Source: Mycolicibacterium neoaurum (GTDB taxonomy: Bacteria > Actinomycetota > Actinomycetes > Mycobacteriales > Mycobacteriaceae). Taken from it: 64,000 nt of DNA. The stretch is from the NCBI RefSeq assembly GCF_036946495.1, contig NZ_JAQIIX010000002.1:2852001-2916000 (forward strand). Reading direction: 5' to 3'. The translations under genes were made by a program, and so were the position numbers. Under the pieces are notes generated by a model. The model was not told the origin of the DNA and made no database searches. It saw only the letters and a list, made by a program, of their open reading frames with translations. Positions 1-16,335 of the stretch are shown here, piece after piece. The number at the start of each line of letters is the position of its first letter. The first letter of the stretch is position 1.

Positions 1-1755
1 CTGGTGCGCACGGGTGTCACCGCCACCTGCACCGTCGCCGGGCAACCCCGCTACGGGGATCTGGCCGTGGATTCCAACCTGCCCGACGCCCGAATCGCCA
101 TCGGCGGACCAGATGAGAATTCCTTCACCGCAACGGTATTGGCGTCCTCGCCGGACTGTCGTCAAGAGTTCGACCGCCAACTCTCGGCGACCGGCGCGGC
201 GCGCGTCTGGGTTCCCGCCCTCGCCCCGCTGGAACAGCAATGGGTGCCGGGGGCCGACCTGCGCGGCGAGCGCGCGCTGCCGGTCCTCGTCATCGCCGGT
301 GGGCTGGCCGCACTGATCGACGATATCGCCGACGCCGAGATCGCGGTGTCACAGCAGACGCCGGCCGGGATGGAGCCCTTCGAACCGGCCACGGTCGCGC
401 TGCTCAACCGTGGGGTGCCCGGCTTCGCCGTCGAATCCGACGGCACGCTGCACACATCGCTGATGCGCTCGTGTACGGGTTGGCCCTCGGGAACCTGGAT
501 CGACCCGCCACGTCGCACCGCACCGGACGGGTCCAACTTCGGGCTGCAGCACTGGACGCACACCTTCGACTATGCGCTGGTCGCCGGTTCTGGGGACTGG
601 CGAGACCGTGAAATACCGCGCTGCAGCGCAGAATTCGGCCACCCGCTGATCGCCGTGGTGAATCGGAGAGCTACGGCGGATCTGCTTCCCGCGCACGGCG
701 CCCTGCTCGATGTCGACGCCGAGGGTATCCAGCTCGGCGCACTCAAGGCCGCGGGCAACCCGATGGCGGCCGGCGCGCTCGCCGGAGTCGATGCCGGATC
801 GGTGGCCATGCGGCTGGTCGAGACGCACGGCAGGCATACGCCGTTCGTCATCCGCTCGGGCATCTGTGCGGTCTCCGGTCTGCGCCACGGCGACCTGTTG
901 GAAAACGATTCCGGCCCGCCAACCGATGCGTTGCACGGCTACCAGATCGCCACCATGCTGGCGCATCTGGACGCGGTCCAGATCCTGCACGCCGACAACG
1001 ATGCCATCGGCCCCGAAGCCGAAGCGGCGCAACCGCTCTACGCCCGATATTGGCTGCACAACCGCGGACCCGCTCCGCTGGGCGGATTGCCCGCGGTCGC
1101 CCACGTGCATCCCCGGCAGGCGCAGGTGCAGCCGGGCACACCGCTGCAGCTACGACTGACCGCCGCCAGCGACTGCACCGATGCCGCATTGCGCGGGCGG
1201 GTCCGGCTGATCTGCCCACCGCAATGGTCGGCCGACCCCGACGAGGTGACCTTCGTATTGCCGCCGGGGGAGTACCTCGATGCCGAGGTCGCCGTTGCGG
1301 TTCCCGCAGGGGCGCAGCCCGGCCTGTACCCGGTACGGGTGGAGTTGGCGCTCACCGGCGGACGAGGTCTGCCTGCCGCGTGGCGCCAGGTGGTTGAGGA
1401 CGTCTGCCTGGTGCGCGTCGGCGAAACGACCGATCAGCAGGTGCTGCGGCTGGTCGACGGGCCCGCGCAGGTGCGGGTCCGCCCCGGCGGCCTCGGGCGA
1501 CTGAGCGTCACCGTCGAGACCGACGCCCGCGCCGACCTCTCGGTGGAGGCCCATCTGATCAGCCCGTGGGGCACCTGGGAGTGGTTGGGGCCCGCCGCGA
1601 TCGGCGCGGAACTGCCGGCAGCGGGGCGGGTCACCCTGGACTTCGACGTCAGCCCGCCGCCCTGGGTGGCACCGGGCCGATGGTGGGCGTTGGTCAGGGT
1701 GGCCGGGGCGGGCGCGCTGGTCTACTCGCCGGCGGTCGCGGTGGTGGTCACGTGA
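1..1755 (+). CDS. GH38-type alpha-mannosidase, C-terminal part (5' truncated by window edge)
   Basis: The reading frame is open from the first base, so the true start and the N-terminal catalytic barrel lie upstream of the window. The visible 584 codons look like the C-terminal beta-sandwich part of a glycoside hydrolase family 38 alpha-mannosidase: 'SLMRSCTGWPSG' and 'LQHWTHTFDYAL' are typical of that region, and the last third resembles an NEW3-like Ig fold. The position just before a ROK kinase and rplJ matches M. tuberculosis Rv0648. The stop overlaps the next gene by four bases (GTGA), so the two are translationally coupled. Likely role: trimming or recycling mannosides. Catalytic residues cannot be checked here. 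Confidence 0.75.
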   Translation: MVRTGVTATCTVAGQPRYGDLAVDSNLPDARIAIGGPDENSFTATVLASSPDCRQEFDRQLSATGAARVWVPALAPLEQQWVPGADLRGERALPVLVIAGGLAALIDDIADAEIAVSQQTPAGMEPFEPATVALLNRGVPGFAVESDGTLHTSLMRSCTGWPSGTWIDPPRRTAPDGSNFGLQHWTHTFDYALVAGSGDWRDREIPRCSAEFGHPLIAVVNRRATADLLPAHGALLDVDAEGIQLGALKAAGNPMAAGALAGVDAGSVAMRLVETHGRHTPFVIRSGICAVSGLRHGDLLENDSGPPTDALHGYQIATMLAHLDAVQILHADNDAIGPEAEAAQPLYARYWLHNRGPAPLGGLPAVAHVHPRQAQVQPGTPLQLRLTAASDCTDAALRGRVRLICPPQWSADPDEVTFVLPPGEYLDAEVAVAVPAGAQPGLYPVRVELALTGGRGLPAAWRQVVEDVCLVRVGETTDQQVLRLVDGPAQVRVRPGGLGRLSVTVETDARADLSVEAHLISPWGTWEWLGPAAIGAELPAAGRVTLDFDVSPPPWVAPGRWWALVRVAGAGALVYSPAVAVVVT

Positions 1756-2318
1756 CCGCGGCGCTGGTGGGCGGTGTCGCGATCACCGTCGCCCAGGTCG
1801 ACGAACGGGAAAGACAACTGCGAGAAGGCAATTCGTCGGCAGCGCTGCCGCGGTCGGGCACCAGCGAGGGCCGTCAGCTGCGACGCTGGCTGACCCAGCT
1901 GCTGGCTGCCGAATGTATCGTCGAGCTCGAGGCGGGTAGCCCGGGGCACCTCCCTACCCAAGAGGAGATCCTGCCCGATATGACCGCGCGCCTGGAGATC
2001 GGCAGCATCGCCGCGGCCGTCCTGAGCACACCCGCGGGCCGGGCCGCCTTCGCGGCCGTCACCGCTGGGGTGGACGTCACGGATATCGAGATCGCCGATT
2101 ACCACCGGCGCAACCCCGGCCGGTTCGGACCGCGCCGATCGGTGCCGCTGCCACTGGATGAGGCCTATCTGCTGATCGCCGAGCACCTGCGGTCGGCCGC
2201 GCAGCGGCGCGCGTTCCGGCAGTGGCTGGACGTCCGCATCGCCGAACTCGTGCAGCTGGCGCCCGGATACGAGCACCCCGGTGATCCGCGCCAGCCCGAC
2301 AACACTCACCGACACTGA
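1752..2318 (+). CDS. Conserved hypothetical protein of 188 aa (Rv0649-position protein)
   Basis: GTG start at 1752 overlaps the mannosidase stop and the TGA overlaps the ATG of the ROK kinase, so it is the middle cistron of a coupled trio. The N-terminus 'LVGGVAITVAQVDERERQL' resembles the start of SurA/PPIase-type chaperone domains (a 'G-x-xIT-x-x-EVDER' pattern), followed by a helical body with 'ARLEIGSIAAAVL' and 'YHRRNPGRF'. There is no signal peptide or membrane segment. The M. tuberculosis gene in this position is named fabD2, but no malonyltransferase motif (GHSxGE) is visible here, so I do not transfer that name. Function unknown. A longer start at 1566 would lie inside the mannosidase gene. 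Confidence 0.7.
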   Translation: MTAALVGGVAITVAQVDERERQLREGNSSAALPRSGTSEGRQLRRWLTQLLAAECIVELEAGSPGHLPTQEEILPDMTARLEIGSIAAAVLSTPAGRAAFAAVTAGVDVTDIEIADYHRRNPGRFGPRRSVPLPLDEAYLLIAEHLRSAAQRRAFRQWLDVRIAELVQLAPGYEHPGDPRQPDNTHRH

Positions 2319-3199
2319 TGACCGCCCTCGCGATCGACATCGGCGGCACGAAGATCGCCGCCGCACTGGTCGACGGCAACTCACTGGAGCACAGGACCCA
2401 GGTGCTGACACCGCAGACCTCGGCCGAGGACGCCTGGCACGCGACGGCCGAGCTGATCACCGCCACCCTTGCCGCCGGGGCGGTCGAGGCCGTCGGGATC
2501 TCGTCGGCAGGGCCGGTGGACCTCGGCGCGGGGGCGATCAGCCCGGTGAACATCGGTGTGTGGCGGGACTTTCCGATCGTGGCCCGGGTGGTGGAGCTGA
2601 CCGGCCTGCCCGTGCGTCTCGGTGGTGACGGACTGTGCATGGCGCTCGGCGAACACCGGTACGGTGCGGGACGGGGTGCACAGTTCGTGCTGGGCATGGT
2701 GGTCTCGACCGGTATCGGCGGCGGACTGGTGCTCGACGGTATGCCCTATGACGGCCGCACCGGCAATGCCGGGCACGTGGGGCACACGGTGATCGAGCTC
2801 GACGGGCAGCGCTGCCCCTGCGGCGGCCGCGGCTGTGTGGAGACGGTGGCCTCCGGGCCGTCGATGACGCGTTGGGCCCGTGCACAGGGCTGGGCGGGCG
2901 CCGATGCCAGAGAGCTCGCCGCGGATGTGGAACGCGATGACCCGATCGCCGTTGCGGCATTCCGCAGGGGAGCGACTGCGGTGGCAGCCATGATCGCCTC
3001 CACCGCGGCGGTATGCGATCTGGACCTGGTGGTCATCGGCGGTGGGGTGGCCAAGGCCGGGCCGGTGCTGTTCGACCCGCTGCGCGCGGCACTGGCCGAT
3101 TACGCCGGGCTGACCTTCCTGCACGATCTGCGGGTGGTGTCCGCCGAGTTGGGTTCGGATGCCGGGCTCATCGGCGCGGGGGTGCTGGCGATCAGCTGA
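2318..3199 (+). CDS. ROK family sugar kinase
   Basis: 293 aa, the usual length for a ROK glucokinase/N-acyl-hexosamine kinase. The phosphate-binding loop 'DIGGTKIAAAL' is at residues 7-17. The ROK zinc/structural motif is at about residues 153-175 (His153, His156, Cys166, Cys168, Cys173 in 'CPCGGRGC'). The usual 'NDxNxxALGE' catalytic segment reads 'GGDGLCMALGE' around Asp104: the Asp is kept but the flanking Asn residues are not. The ATG overlaps the preceding TGA (TGATG). The gene corresponds in position to Rv0650. Likely phosphorylates a hexose, perhaps one released by the upstream mannosidase; the substrate is inferred only. Confidence 0.88.
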   Translation: MTALAIDIGGTKIAAALVDGNSLEHRTQVLTPQTSAEDAWHATAELITATLAAGAVEAVGISSAGPVDLGAGAISPVNIGVWRDFPIVARVVELTGLPVRLGGDGLCMALGEHRYGAGRGAQFVLGMVVSTGIGGGLVLDGMPYDGRTGNAGHVGHTVIELDGQRCPCGGRGCVETVASGPSMTRWARAQGWAGADARELAADVERDDPIAVAAFRRGATAVAAMIASTAAVCDLDLVVIGGGVAKAGPVLFDPLRAALADYAGLTFLHDLRVVSAELGSDAGLIGAGVLAIS

Positions 3200-3218
3200 C
3201 CCGGCGTTCGGCGCTGAT

Positions 3219-3248
3219 TTGGGCTGAGGCCGCCGGGCAGGCTATCCT
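3219..3248 (+). promoter_or_regulatory. Candidate promoter of the rplJ-rplL operon
   Basis: TTGGGC at 3219-3224 and TATCCT at 3243-3248 are separated by 18 bases, a fair SigA-type match. It would start transcription near 3255, just ahead of the L10 leader. Prediction from sequence only. Confidence 0.4.
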
Positions 3249-3254
3249 TCTGCA

Positions 3255-3400
3255 GTTCCACCGAAGACCGTCGGTCACCGAGAAATCGGTTGAAGGTCCG
3301 GGATTTCCCGGCGGCCCACGCAGGAGGACGAGGTAGAAGCATTCTTGCGCGCCCCGACCTTTCTGTGTCGGGGCGTTTGTGATTTCTGGCCCCTCATGCG
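3255..3400 (+). ncRNA. Ribosomal protein L10 leader RNA
   Basis: The stretch between the ROK kinase and rplJ carries paired elements typical of the L10(L12)4 autoregulatory leader, including 'GGTCCGGGATTTCCCGGC' near 3295-3313 and 'GCAGGAGGACGAGGTAGAAGCA' around 3320-3341. It ends in a 9-bp stem at 3350-3358/3367-3375 with an 8-base loop, followed by TTTGTG. L10 bound to L7/L12 is known to repress its own operon through such a leader. The family assignment is from position and pattern, not a covariance search. Confidence 0.65.
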
Positions 3401-3432
3401 GTGGACGACCCAACCATCACGAGGAGGCAAGC

Positions 3433-3963
3433 ATGGCCAAGGCTGAAAAGGCCACCGCGGTCGCCGACATCGCCGAGAAGTTCAAGGAGGCGACGGCCAC
3501 CGTCGTCACCGAGTATCGCGGCCTGACGGTGTCCAATCTTGCCGAGCTGCGCAGGTCGCTGGGCGACGGAACCACCTACACGGTTGCCAAGAACACCTTG
3601 GTCAAGCGTGCGGCTGCCGAAGCCGGCATCGAGGGTCTGGACGATCTGTTCGCCGGCCCGACCGCCATCGCGTTCATCAGCGGCGAGCCCGTTGATGCCG
3701 CGAAGGCGATCAAGAAGTTCGCCAAGGACAACAAGGCACTGGTCGTCAAGGGCGGCTACATGGACGGAAAGGCTCTTTCCGTCGATGAGGTCAACCGCAT
3801 CGCCGATCTGGAATCGCGCGAGGTCCTGCTGTCCAAGCTGGCCGGCGCGCTGAAGGCGAAGCAGTCCCAGGCCGCAGCGCTGTTCGTGGCGCCCGCGTCC
3901 CAGGTCGCCCGACTGGCCGCAGCTCTGCAAGAGAAGAAGGCCGGCGAAGAAACCGCCGCCTGA
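3433..3963 (+). CDS. rplJ: 50S ribosomal protein L10
   Basis: 176 aa. The start ATG at 3433 is preceded by GAGGAGG at 3421-3427; an in-frame upstream ATG at 3379 has no such site. '[18 protein letters not shown]' and '[13 protein letters not shown]' are diagnostic L10 segments. L10 anchors L7/L12 dimers to the ribosomal stalk on 23S rRNA. It is followed 35 bases later by rplL, the standard stalk operon. Confidence 0.97.
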   Translation: MAKAEKATAVADIAEKFKEATATVVTEYRGLTVSNLAELRRSLGDGTTYTVAKNTLVKRAAAEAGIEGLDDLFAGPTAIAFISGEPVDAAKAIKKFAKDNKALVVKGGYMDGKALSVDEVNRIADLESREVLLSKLAGALKAKQSQAAALFVAPASQVARLAAALQEKKAGEETAA

Positions 3964-3998
3964 CATACCACCACCACCCACAGAGATAAGGAATCACC

Positions 3999-4388
3999 AT
4001 GGCAAAGCTGTCCACCGAAGAACTGCTCGACGCGTTCAAGGAAATGACCCTGCTGGAGCTCTCTGAGTTCGTGAAGCAGTTCGAGGAGACCTTCGACGTC
4101 ACCGCCGCCGCTCCGGTCGCCGTGGCCGCCGGCCCCGCCGCCGGTGGTGCCCCCGCCGAGGCCGCCGAAGAGCAGAGCGAATTCGACGTCATCCTCGAGG
4201 GTGCCGGCGACAAGAAGATCGGCGTCATCAAGGTCGTCCGCGAGATCGTCTCCGGCCTGGGCCTGAAGGAAGCCAAGGACCTCGTCGACGGCGCGCCCAA
4301 GCCGCTGCTGGAGAAGGTCAACAAGGAAGCCGCTGACGACGCCAAGGCCAAGCTCGAGGCCGCCGGCGCCACCGTCACCGTCAAGTAG
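3999..4388 (+). CDS. rplL: 50S ribosomal protein L7/L12
   Basis: 129 aa with the family layout: an N-terminal dimerisation helix ('[21 protein letters not shown]'-type, residues 3-30), an Ala/Gly/Pro hinge (about 36-58) and a C-terminal domain (about 60-129) with '[12 protein letters not shown]' and '[13 protein letters not shown]'. It forms the stalk that recruits translation factors such as the EF-G and EF-Tu encoded later in this window. It ends just before a strong terminator. Confidence 0.97.
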   Translation: MAKLSTEELLDAFKEMTLLELSEFVKQFEETFDVTAAAPVAVAAGPAAGGAPAEAAEEQSEFDVILEGAGDKKIGVIKVVREIVSGLGLKEAKDLVDGAPKPLLEKVNKEAADDAKAKLEAAGATVTVK

Positions 4389-4399
4389 TTCACTCGCAC

Positions 4400-4440
4400 T
4401 GCGGGCCGGGTCGATCATTCGACCCGGCCCGCAGTCGTTT
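4400..4440 (+). terminator. Rho-independent-like terminator after rplL
   Basis: A perfect 15-bp stem (4400-4414 with 4419-4433) and a TCAT loop follow the rplL stop by 11 bases. The T-run is weak (GTCGTTT), as is common in mycobacteria. Confidence 0.85.
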
Positions 4441-4559
4441 CGGTGCCTTCGCGGGGCACCGGTTCGTCGTTGCTGGAAATGCGCGTAGGTTACAGTGACT
4501 CAAGCCACAGGTGCCCCAGGCGAGTGGTAATACCCGGGCTGCAATCGGAAGGAACATGT

Positions 4560-5636
4560 ATGGGCGTCCAAATCGACGTGAACAACCTGAGCAAATCGTT
4601 CGGGTCGTCGAAGATCTGGGAAGACGTCACGATGTCGATTCCCGCAGGTGAGGTCAGCGTTCTGCTGGGCCCCTCGGGTACGGGTAAGTCGGTGTTCCTG
4701 AAGTCGCTGATCGGCCTGCTGCGGCCTGAGCGCGGTTCCATCATCATCGACGGCACGAACATCCTGGAGTGCTCGGCCAAGGAGCTCTACGAGATCCGCA
4801 CCCTGTTCGGCGTGCTGTTCCAGGACGGTGCGCTGTTCGGCTCGATGAACATCTATGACAACACCGCCTTCCCGTTGCGTGAGCACACGAAGAAGAGCGA
4901 GTCCGAGATCCGCAACATCGTGATGGAGAAGCTGGAGCTCGTCGGTATGCCCAATGACGGGCACAAGTTCCCCGGTGAAATCTCCGGTGGTATGCGCAAG
5001 CGTGCCGGTCTGGCCCGCGCGCTGGTGCTGGACCCGCAGATCATCCTGTGCGACGAGCCGGACTCGGGTCTGGATCCGGTCCGTACCGCGTATCTGTCGC
5101 AGTTGCTGATCGATATCAATGCTCAGATCGATGCGACGGTGCTGATCGTGACGCACAACATCAACATCGCGCGCACGGTGCCCGACAACATCGGCATGTT
5201 GTTCCGCAAGCAGTTGGTGATGTTCGGTCCGCGTGAGGTGTTGTTGACCTCCGAGGAGCCGGTGGTCAAGCAGTTCCTCAACGGTCGGCGTATCGGCCCG
5301 ATCGGTATGTCCGAGGAGAAGGACGAAGCGACCGCGGCCGCTGAGCAGGCCATGCTGGAGCAGGGTCAGCATGATGGTGGTGTCGAGGAGATCGAGGGTG
5401 TGCCGCCGCAGCTGTCGGCTACCCCCGGTATGCCCGAGCGTAAGGGTGTCGCCCGTCGTCAGGCACGGGTGCGCGAGATCCTGCACACGCTGCCCCCGGC
5501 CGCCCAGGAGGCCATCCGCGACGACCTCGAGGGCACCCATCAGTACGCCTCGCACGAGCCTGGCCACGTCCCGGCTCGCCCGCACAATCACGAGGACGAC
5601 GCCCCGACGCAGTCCATCCCGGTGAGCAACCAGTAG
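4560..5636 (+). CDS. mkl: ABC transporter ATPase Mkl/MceG
   Basis: 358 aa, close to M. tuberculosis Mkl (Rv0655). ATG 4560 is used because GGAAGGA lies just upstream and the mature N-terminus 'MGVQIDVNNLSKSFG' matches the family; in-frame starts at 4443 or 4479 would lie in the terminator/promoter zone. Walker A 'GPSGTGKS' is at residues 37-44, the signature 'ISGGMRKRAGLARAL' near 140-155 and Walker B 'IILCDEPDSGLDP' near 160-173. A long charged C-terminal tail follows the ATPase domain, as in MceG. It powers the Mce lipid/sterol importers, whose permease genes are elsewhere. A TAGGTT -10-like hexamer lies at 4486-4491. Confidence 0.93.
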   Translation: MGVQIDVNNLSKSFGSSKIWEDVTMSIPAGEVSVLLGPSGTGKSVFLKSLIGLLRPERGSIIIDGTNILECSAKELYEIRTLFGVLFQDGALFGSMNIYDNTAFPLREHTKKSESEIRNIVMEKLELVGMPNDGHKFPGEISGGMRKRAGLARALVLDPQIILCDEPDSGLDPVRTAYLSQLLIDINAQIDATVLIVTHNINIARTVPDNIGMLFRKQLVMFGPREVLLTSEEPVVKQFLNGRRIGPIGMSEEKDEATAAAEQAMLEQGQHDGGVEEIEGVPPQLSATPGMPERKGVARRQARVREILHTLPPAAQEAIRDDLEGTHQYASHEPGHVPARPHNHEDDAPTQSIPVSNQ

Positions 5637-5649
5637 AACCCGATCCGAC

Positions 5650-5685
5650 AAAAAACCGCCCGGGCTGTTGCCCGGGCGGTTTTTC
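5650..5685 (+). terminator. Strong intrinsic terminator after mkl
   Basis: AAAAACCGCCCGGG (5651-5664) pairs perfectly with CCCGGGCGGTTTTT (5671-5684), then TTTTCG. A textbook bidirectional-looking hairpin 14 bases after the mkl stop. Confidence 0.93.
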
Positions 5686-5696
5686 GTTGGCCGGAT

Positions 5697-5764
5697 CGCA
5701 ATGTTCCGCTGACAGCTCCGTCATGGATATATAGGCATGACGGAGCTCTCAGCGGAACATTGCG
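5697..5764. repeat. Long near-perfect inverted repeat, 29-bp arms
   Basis: The left arm at 5697-5725 and the right arm at 5736-5764 are reverse complements at 28 of 29 positions (mismatch 5713/5748), with a 10-base AT-rich spacer. It lies just after the mkl terminator and about 340 bases before rpoB, and has no T-tract. It could be a cruciform or RNA hairpin, a small repeat family or a MITE-like remnant; it is not explained by any gene. Confidence 0.9.
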
Positions 5765-9580
<3,816 letters not shown>

Positions 9581-9593
9581 TTAGTATTTCTAG

Positions 9594-13571
<3,978 letters not shown>

Positions 13572-13581
13572 TTCGTTTCGG

Positions 13582-13616
13582 AAAAGGCCCTCGGGATTCG
13601 TCCCGGGGGCCTTTTT
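13582..13616 (+). terminator. Intrinsic terminator after rpoC
   Basis: AAAAGGCCCTCGGGA (13582-13596), a TTCG tetraloop and TCCCGGGGGCCTTTT (13601-13615) form a stem with only a wobble, followed by T's. Confidence 0.92.
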
Positions 13617-13619
13617 CGT

Positions 13620-13854
13620 GCCCGGTGGCGCCGGACCAGCGGAACCGGGACCCATCGGTTGTGCGTGGTTTCAGCCGCATGGGGCCTCAACCCATACCAG
13701 CTGAACCCAGGTATGTGTCCGGTCGCCTGGAGCTACCTGGCTTCAGTCGGACGGCAGACGAGGCTCGCGACACTGAAATCAGGTCGCGCTGGTCCGCACG
13801 TTCGACGGCCCGTCGCCCCGCAGGCCCGTCGGTGCGCGGGCCTAGACTGGCCGC
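13620..13854. other. Intergenic region between rpoC and nfo
   Basis: 235 bases without a credible gene. It holds two imperfect inverted repeats (CATACC 13693-13698 with GGTATG 13710-13715; 13735-13747 with 13772-13784, 11 of 13 positions paired) and at its end the -10-like TAGACT (13843-13848) serving nfo. Confidence 0.5.
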
Positions 13855-13855
13855 G
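13843..13855 (+). promoter_or_regulatory. -10 element of nfo, probable leaderless start
   Basis: TAGACT at 13843-13848 leaves six bases before the GTG start at 13855, so the transcription start would coincide with the start codon. Leaderless mRNAs are common in mycobacteria. No Shine-Dalgarno sequence is visible. Confidence 0.5.
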
Positions 13856-14604
13856 TGCTCATCGGATCGCATGTGAACCCCGACGACCCGCTGGCCGCGG
13901 CCGCCGCCGAGAACGCCGACGTGGTGCAGTTTTTCCTCGGCAACCCGCAGAGCTGGAAGAAACCCAAGCCCCGCGAGGATGCCGAAACCCTCAAGGCCGC
14001 GGCCGTCCCGCTCTACGTGCACGCGCCGTATCTGATCAACGTGGCATCGGCGAACAACCGGGTGCGCATCCCGTCGCGCAAGATCCTGCAGGACACCTGC
14101 GATGCCGCCGCCGAGATCAACGCGACCGCGGTGATCGTGCACGGTGGCCACGCCGACGACAACGATATGGAGGCCGGGTTCGAGCGCTGGGCCAAGGCGC
14201 TGGATTACCTGGAGACCGACGTGCCGGTCTACCTGGAAAATACCGCGGGCGGCGACCACGCGATGGCGCGGCATTTCGACACCATCGGCCGGTTGTGGGA
14301 ACGCATCGGCGACAAGGGGATCGGGTTCTGCCTGGACACCTGTCACGCATGGGCGGCCGGCGAGGCACTCATCGACGCGGTCGACCGGATCAAGGCCATC
14401 ACCGGCCGCATCGATCTGGTGCACTGCAACGACTCCCGCGACGCGGCCGGCTCCGGTGCCGACCGGCACGCCAACTTCGGTACCGGACAGATCGATCCCG
14501 ACCTGCTGGTGGCCGTGGTGAAGGCCGCCGATGCCCCGGTCATCTGCGAGACGTCCGAGGACGGCCGCAAGGATGACATCGCGTTTCTGCGCGACAACAT
14601 CTGA
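13855..14604 (+). CDS. nfo: Endonuclease IV (AP endonuclease)
   Basis: 249 aa, GTG start, matching M. tuberculosis End (Rv0670). The TIM-barrel metal-site motifs are all present: 'HAPYLIN' near residue 55, 'VIVHGGH' near 97, 'YLENTAGG' near 125, 'CLDTCHAW' near 160, 'VHCNDS' near 187 and 'DRHANFGTG' near 202. It cleaves DNA at abasic sites in base-excision repair using three zinc ions. Longer in-frame starts upstream lie in non-conserved sequence. Single gene with its own promoter. Confidence 0.95.
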   Translation: MLIGSHVNPDDPLAAAAAENADVVQFFLGNPQSWKKPKPREDAETLKAAAVPLYVHAPYLINVASANNRVRIPSRKILQDTCDAAAEINATAVIVHGGHADDNDMEAGFERWAKALDYLETDVPVYLENTAGGDHAMARHFDTIGRLWERIGDKGIGFCLDTCHAWAAGEALIDAVDRIKAITGRIDLVHCNDSRDAAGSGADRHANFGTGQIDPDLLVAVVKAADAPVICETSEDGRKDDIAFLRDNI

Positions 14605-14628
14605 CACCACACCGCAACCTCGGGCAAA

Positions 14629-14666
14629 CACCTGGTGACCAGCAGGTGAACTAGGCTCCCGTAACG
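14629..14666 (+). promoter_or_regulatory. Promoter and palindrome upstream of the PAP2 gene
   Basis: CACCTG (14629-14634) and CAGGTG (14643-14648) flank CTGGTGACCAG, a nested palindrome that could be an operator. TAGGCT at 14652-14657 lies eight bases before the GTG start, again suggesting a leaderless transcript. Confidence 0.4.
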
Positions 14667-15727
14667 TGGCCACGATTGACGAGGAACAGTCGATCGTTTC
14701 GCTACCCGAAGGTCCCGACCGCCGAGCCCAGCGCCTGCGTTACCTGCGCTACGCCGCGATCGCGGTCTGGGCGGGTGTCGTCATCTACCGCACGGTGACC
14801 GACGGCTTCGCGTTCAACCGCGAGCTCCTGCTGGTCTATATCGGCACCGGTCTGATGGCGGCCAGCATCGGTCAGGGCCGCGCGGTGCTCTACGTCATCC
14901 GCGACTGGTTGCCGTTTGCGTTGCTGCTGATCGCCTACGACCTGAGCCGCGGCGCGGCAGATCTCGTCGGCAGGCCGACGATGTGGCACTGGCAAGCCGA
15001 CGCCGATCGATGGATGTTCTTCGGGAACATGCCGACGGTGTGGCTGCAGGAGCGGCTCAAACTGCCTGAGCCGCCGCTGTGGGAAGTGCTCATGAGCTCG
15101 GTGTACATGTCCTTCTTCATCCTCCCGTATGTCATCGCCGGTGTGCTCTGGCTGCGCAACCGTGACGAGTGGAAGAGCTTCGTCAAACTGTTCGTGGGGC
15201 TGAACTTCGCCGGTCTGCTCATCTACGCGCTGGTGCCCGCCGCGCCGCCGTGGGCCGCCGCACGGTGCACCGCGGCCGATGTGGCCGGGGGACCGTCGGG
15301 ACCGCAGTGCATGTTCGGTTCCGCGCGTGGTGTGCCCGACGGCGGGGTGTTGGGCGCGATGAGCACCAGCATGGACGGTGCCAACGAGTGGATCGAGCGC
15401 ATCGTCGCGCGGGGCTGGCGGGCGCTGGATCTGCACACCGCCACGGCTCTGCTCGACCAGGGCCAGGCGAGCGTGAATCTGGTCGCGGCCATCCCCTCGT
15501 TGCACGCCGGCATGTCCGCCGCGCTGGCCGCCTTCCTGTGGACCCGGCTGAGCCGGCGCTGGCGCCCGGTGCTGATCGCCTACCCGCTGGTGATGGCTTT
15601 CACGTTGGTCTACACCGCCGAGCACTATGTCATCGACGTCCTGCTCGGCTGGGGACTGGCCGCGGTGGTGTTCTACTGCCTGCGGGTGCACGAAACGCGC
15701 CGCGCCGCGTCCATCGCGGTGGGCTGA
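14666..15727 (+). CDS. PAP2/Aur1-like integral membrane phosphotransferase or phosphatase
   Basis: 353 aa with about six to eight membrane segments. The C-terminal half has PAP2-superfamily features as in Aur1/Ipt1-like inositol-phosphoceramide synthases: 'YALVPAAPPW' near residue 190, 'AAIPSLHAG' near 272 (catalytic His) and 'YTAEHYVIDVLLGW' near 312. Such enzymes move phospho-headgroups between lipids or dephosphorylate lipid phosphates at the membrane. The substrate cannot be told from sequence. In M. tuberculosis this slot holds lpqP, so the gene is a local difference. Confidence 0.8.
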   Translation: MATIDEEQSIVSLPEGPDRRAQRLRYLRYAAIAVWAGVVIYRTVTDGFAFNRELLLVYIGTGLMAASIGQGRAVLYVIRDWLPFALLLIAYDLSRGAADLVGRPTMWHWQADADRWMFFGNMPTVWLQERLKLPEPPLWEVLMSSVYMSFFILPYVIAGVLWLRNRDEWKSFVKLFVGLNFAGLLIYALVPAAPPWAAARCTAADVAGGPSGPQCMFGSARGVPDGGVLGAMSTSMDGANEWIERIVARGWRALDLHTATALLDQGQASVNLVAAIPSLHAGMSAALAAFLWTRLSRRWRPVLIAYPLVMAFTLVYTAEHYVIDVLLGWGLAAVVFYCLRVHETRRAASIAVG

Positions 15728-15736
15728 CCGAACCGC

Positions 15737-16333
15737 TCAGACACCGGCCGCGGCGATGACCATATCGGCCAGCACGGCCAGGTCGGCCTGCGCGCGCTCG
15801 TCGTCGGGGTCGCAGGCGTACTGCATCGTCAGCCCGTCGACGCCGGCCAGGATGAGGCGTGCCAGCTGGTCGTAACCGACCGCGCTGTCCTCACCTGCGT
15901 TGGTGGCCGCGCTCTGGCACCACTGCGCGATGGCCTCGGCGTAGCGCTGGTACTCCCACTGCGCCAGGTGCTCCAGACCCGGCTGCCGCAGTGCGTAGTT
16001 GACCAGTTCGAATTGCATCAGCTGGGAGTCGACCTGTCCGATGACCAACTCGGACCAGAAGACCGTCAGCCCTTGCCGGACGGCATGTGCCAGCCCCCGG
16101 TCGACGTCGACGCTGGCGGTGAGGACGGTCGAGATCTGCTCGATGACGTCCTCGATGACGGCCCGCAGCAGCAGTTCCTTGCTGGGGAACACGTACTGCA
16201 ATGTGCCGAGCGGCACCTCGGCTTCGGCGGCTACGGCGCGCAGCGCGGTGGCCGCGACACCCTGACGTGACATGACCGAGCGTGCTGCTGCCACGAATTG
16301 CTTGCTGCGTATGGACGCCTCGACGTAGGGCAT
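15737..16333 (-). CDS. TetR/AcrR family transcriptional regulator
   Basis: 198 aa. The N-terminal helix-turn-helix is clear ('GVAATALRAVAAEAEVPLGTLQYVFPSKELLL', split over about residues 25-56). The C-terminal ligand domain is not assignable. It lies two bases downstream of the cupin gene on the same strand, so the two form an operon divergent from the fadE8 operon, which it may control. Confidence 0.88.
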   Translation of the reverse strand: MPYVEASIRSKQFVAAARSVMSRQGVAATALRAVAAEAEVPLGTLQYVFPSKELLLRAVIEDVIEQISTVLTASVDVDRGLAHAVRQGLTVFWSELVIGQVDSQLMQFELVNYALRQPGLEHLAQWEYQRYAEAIAQWCQSAATNAGEDSAVGYDQLARLILAGVDGLTMQYACDPDDERAQADLAVLADMVIAAAGV

Positions 16334-16335
16334 GG

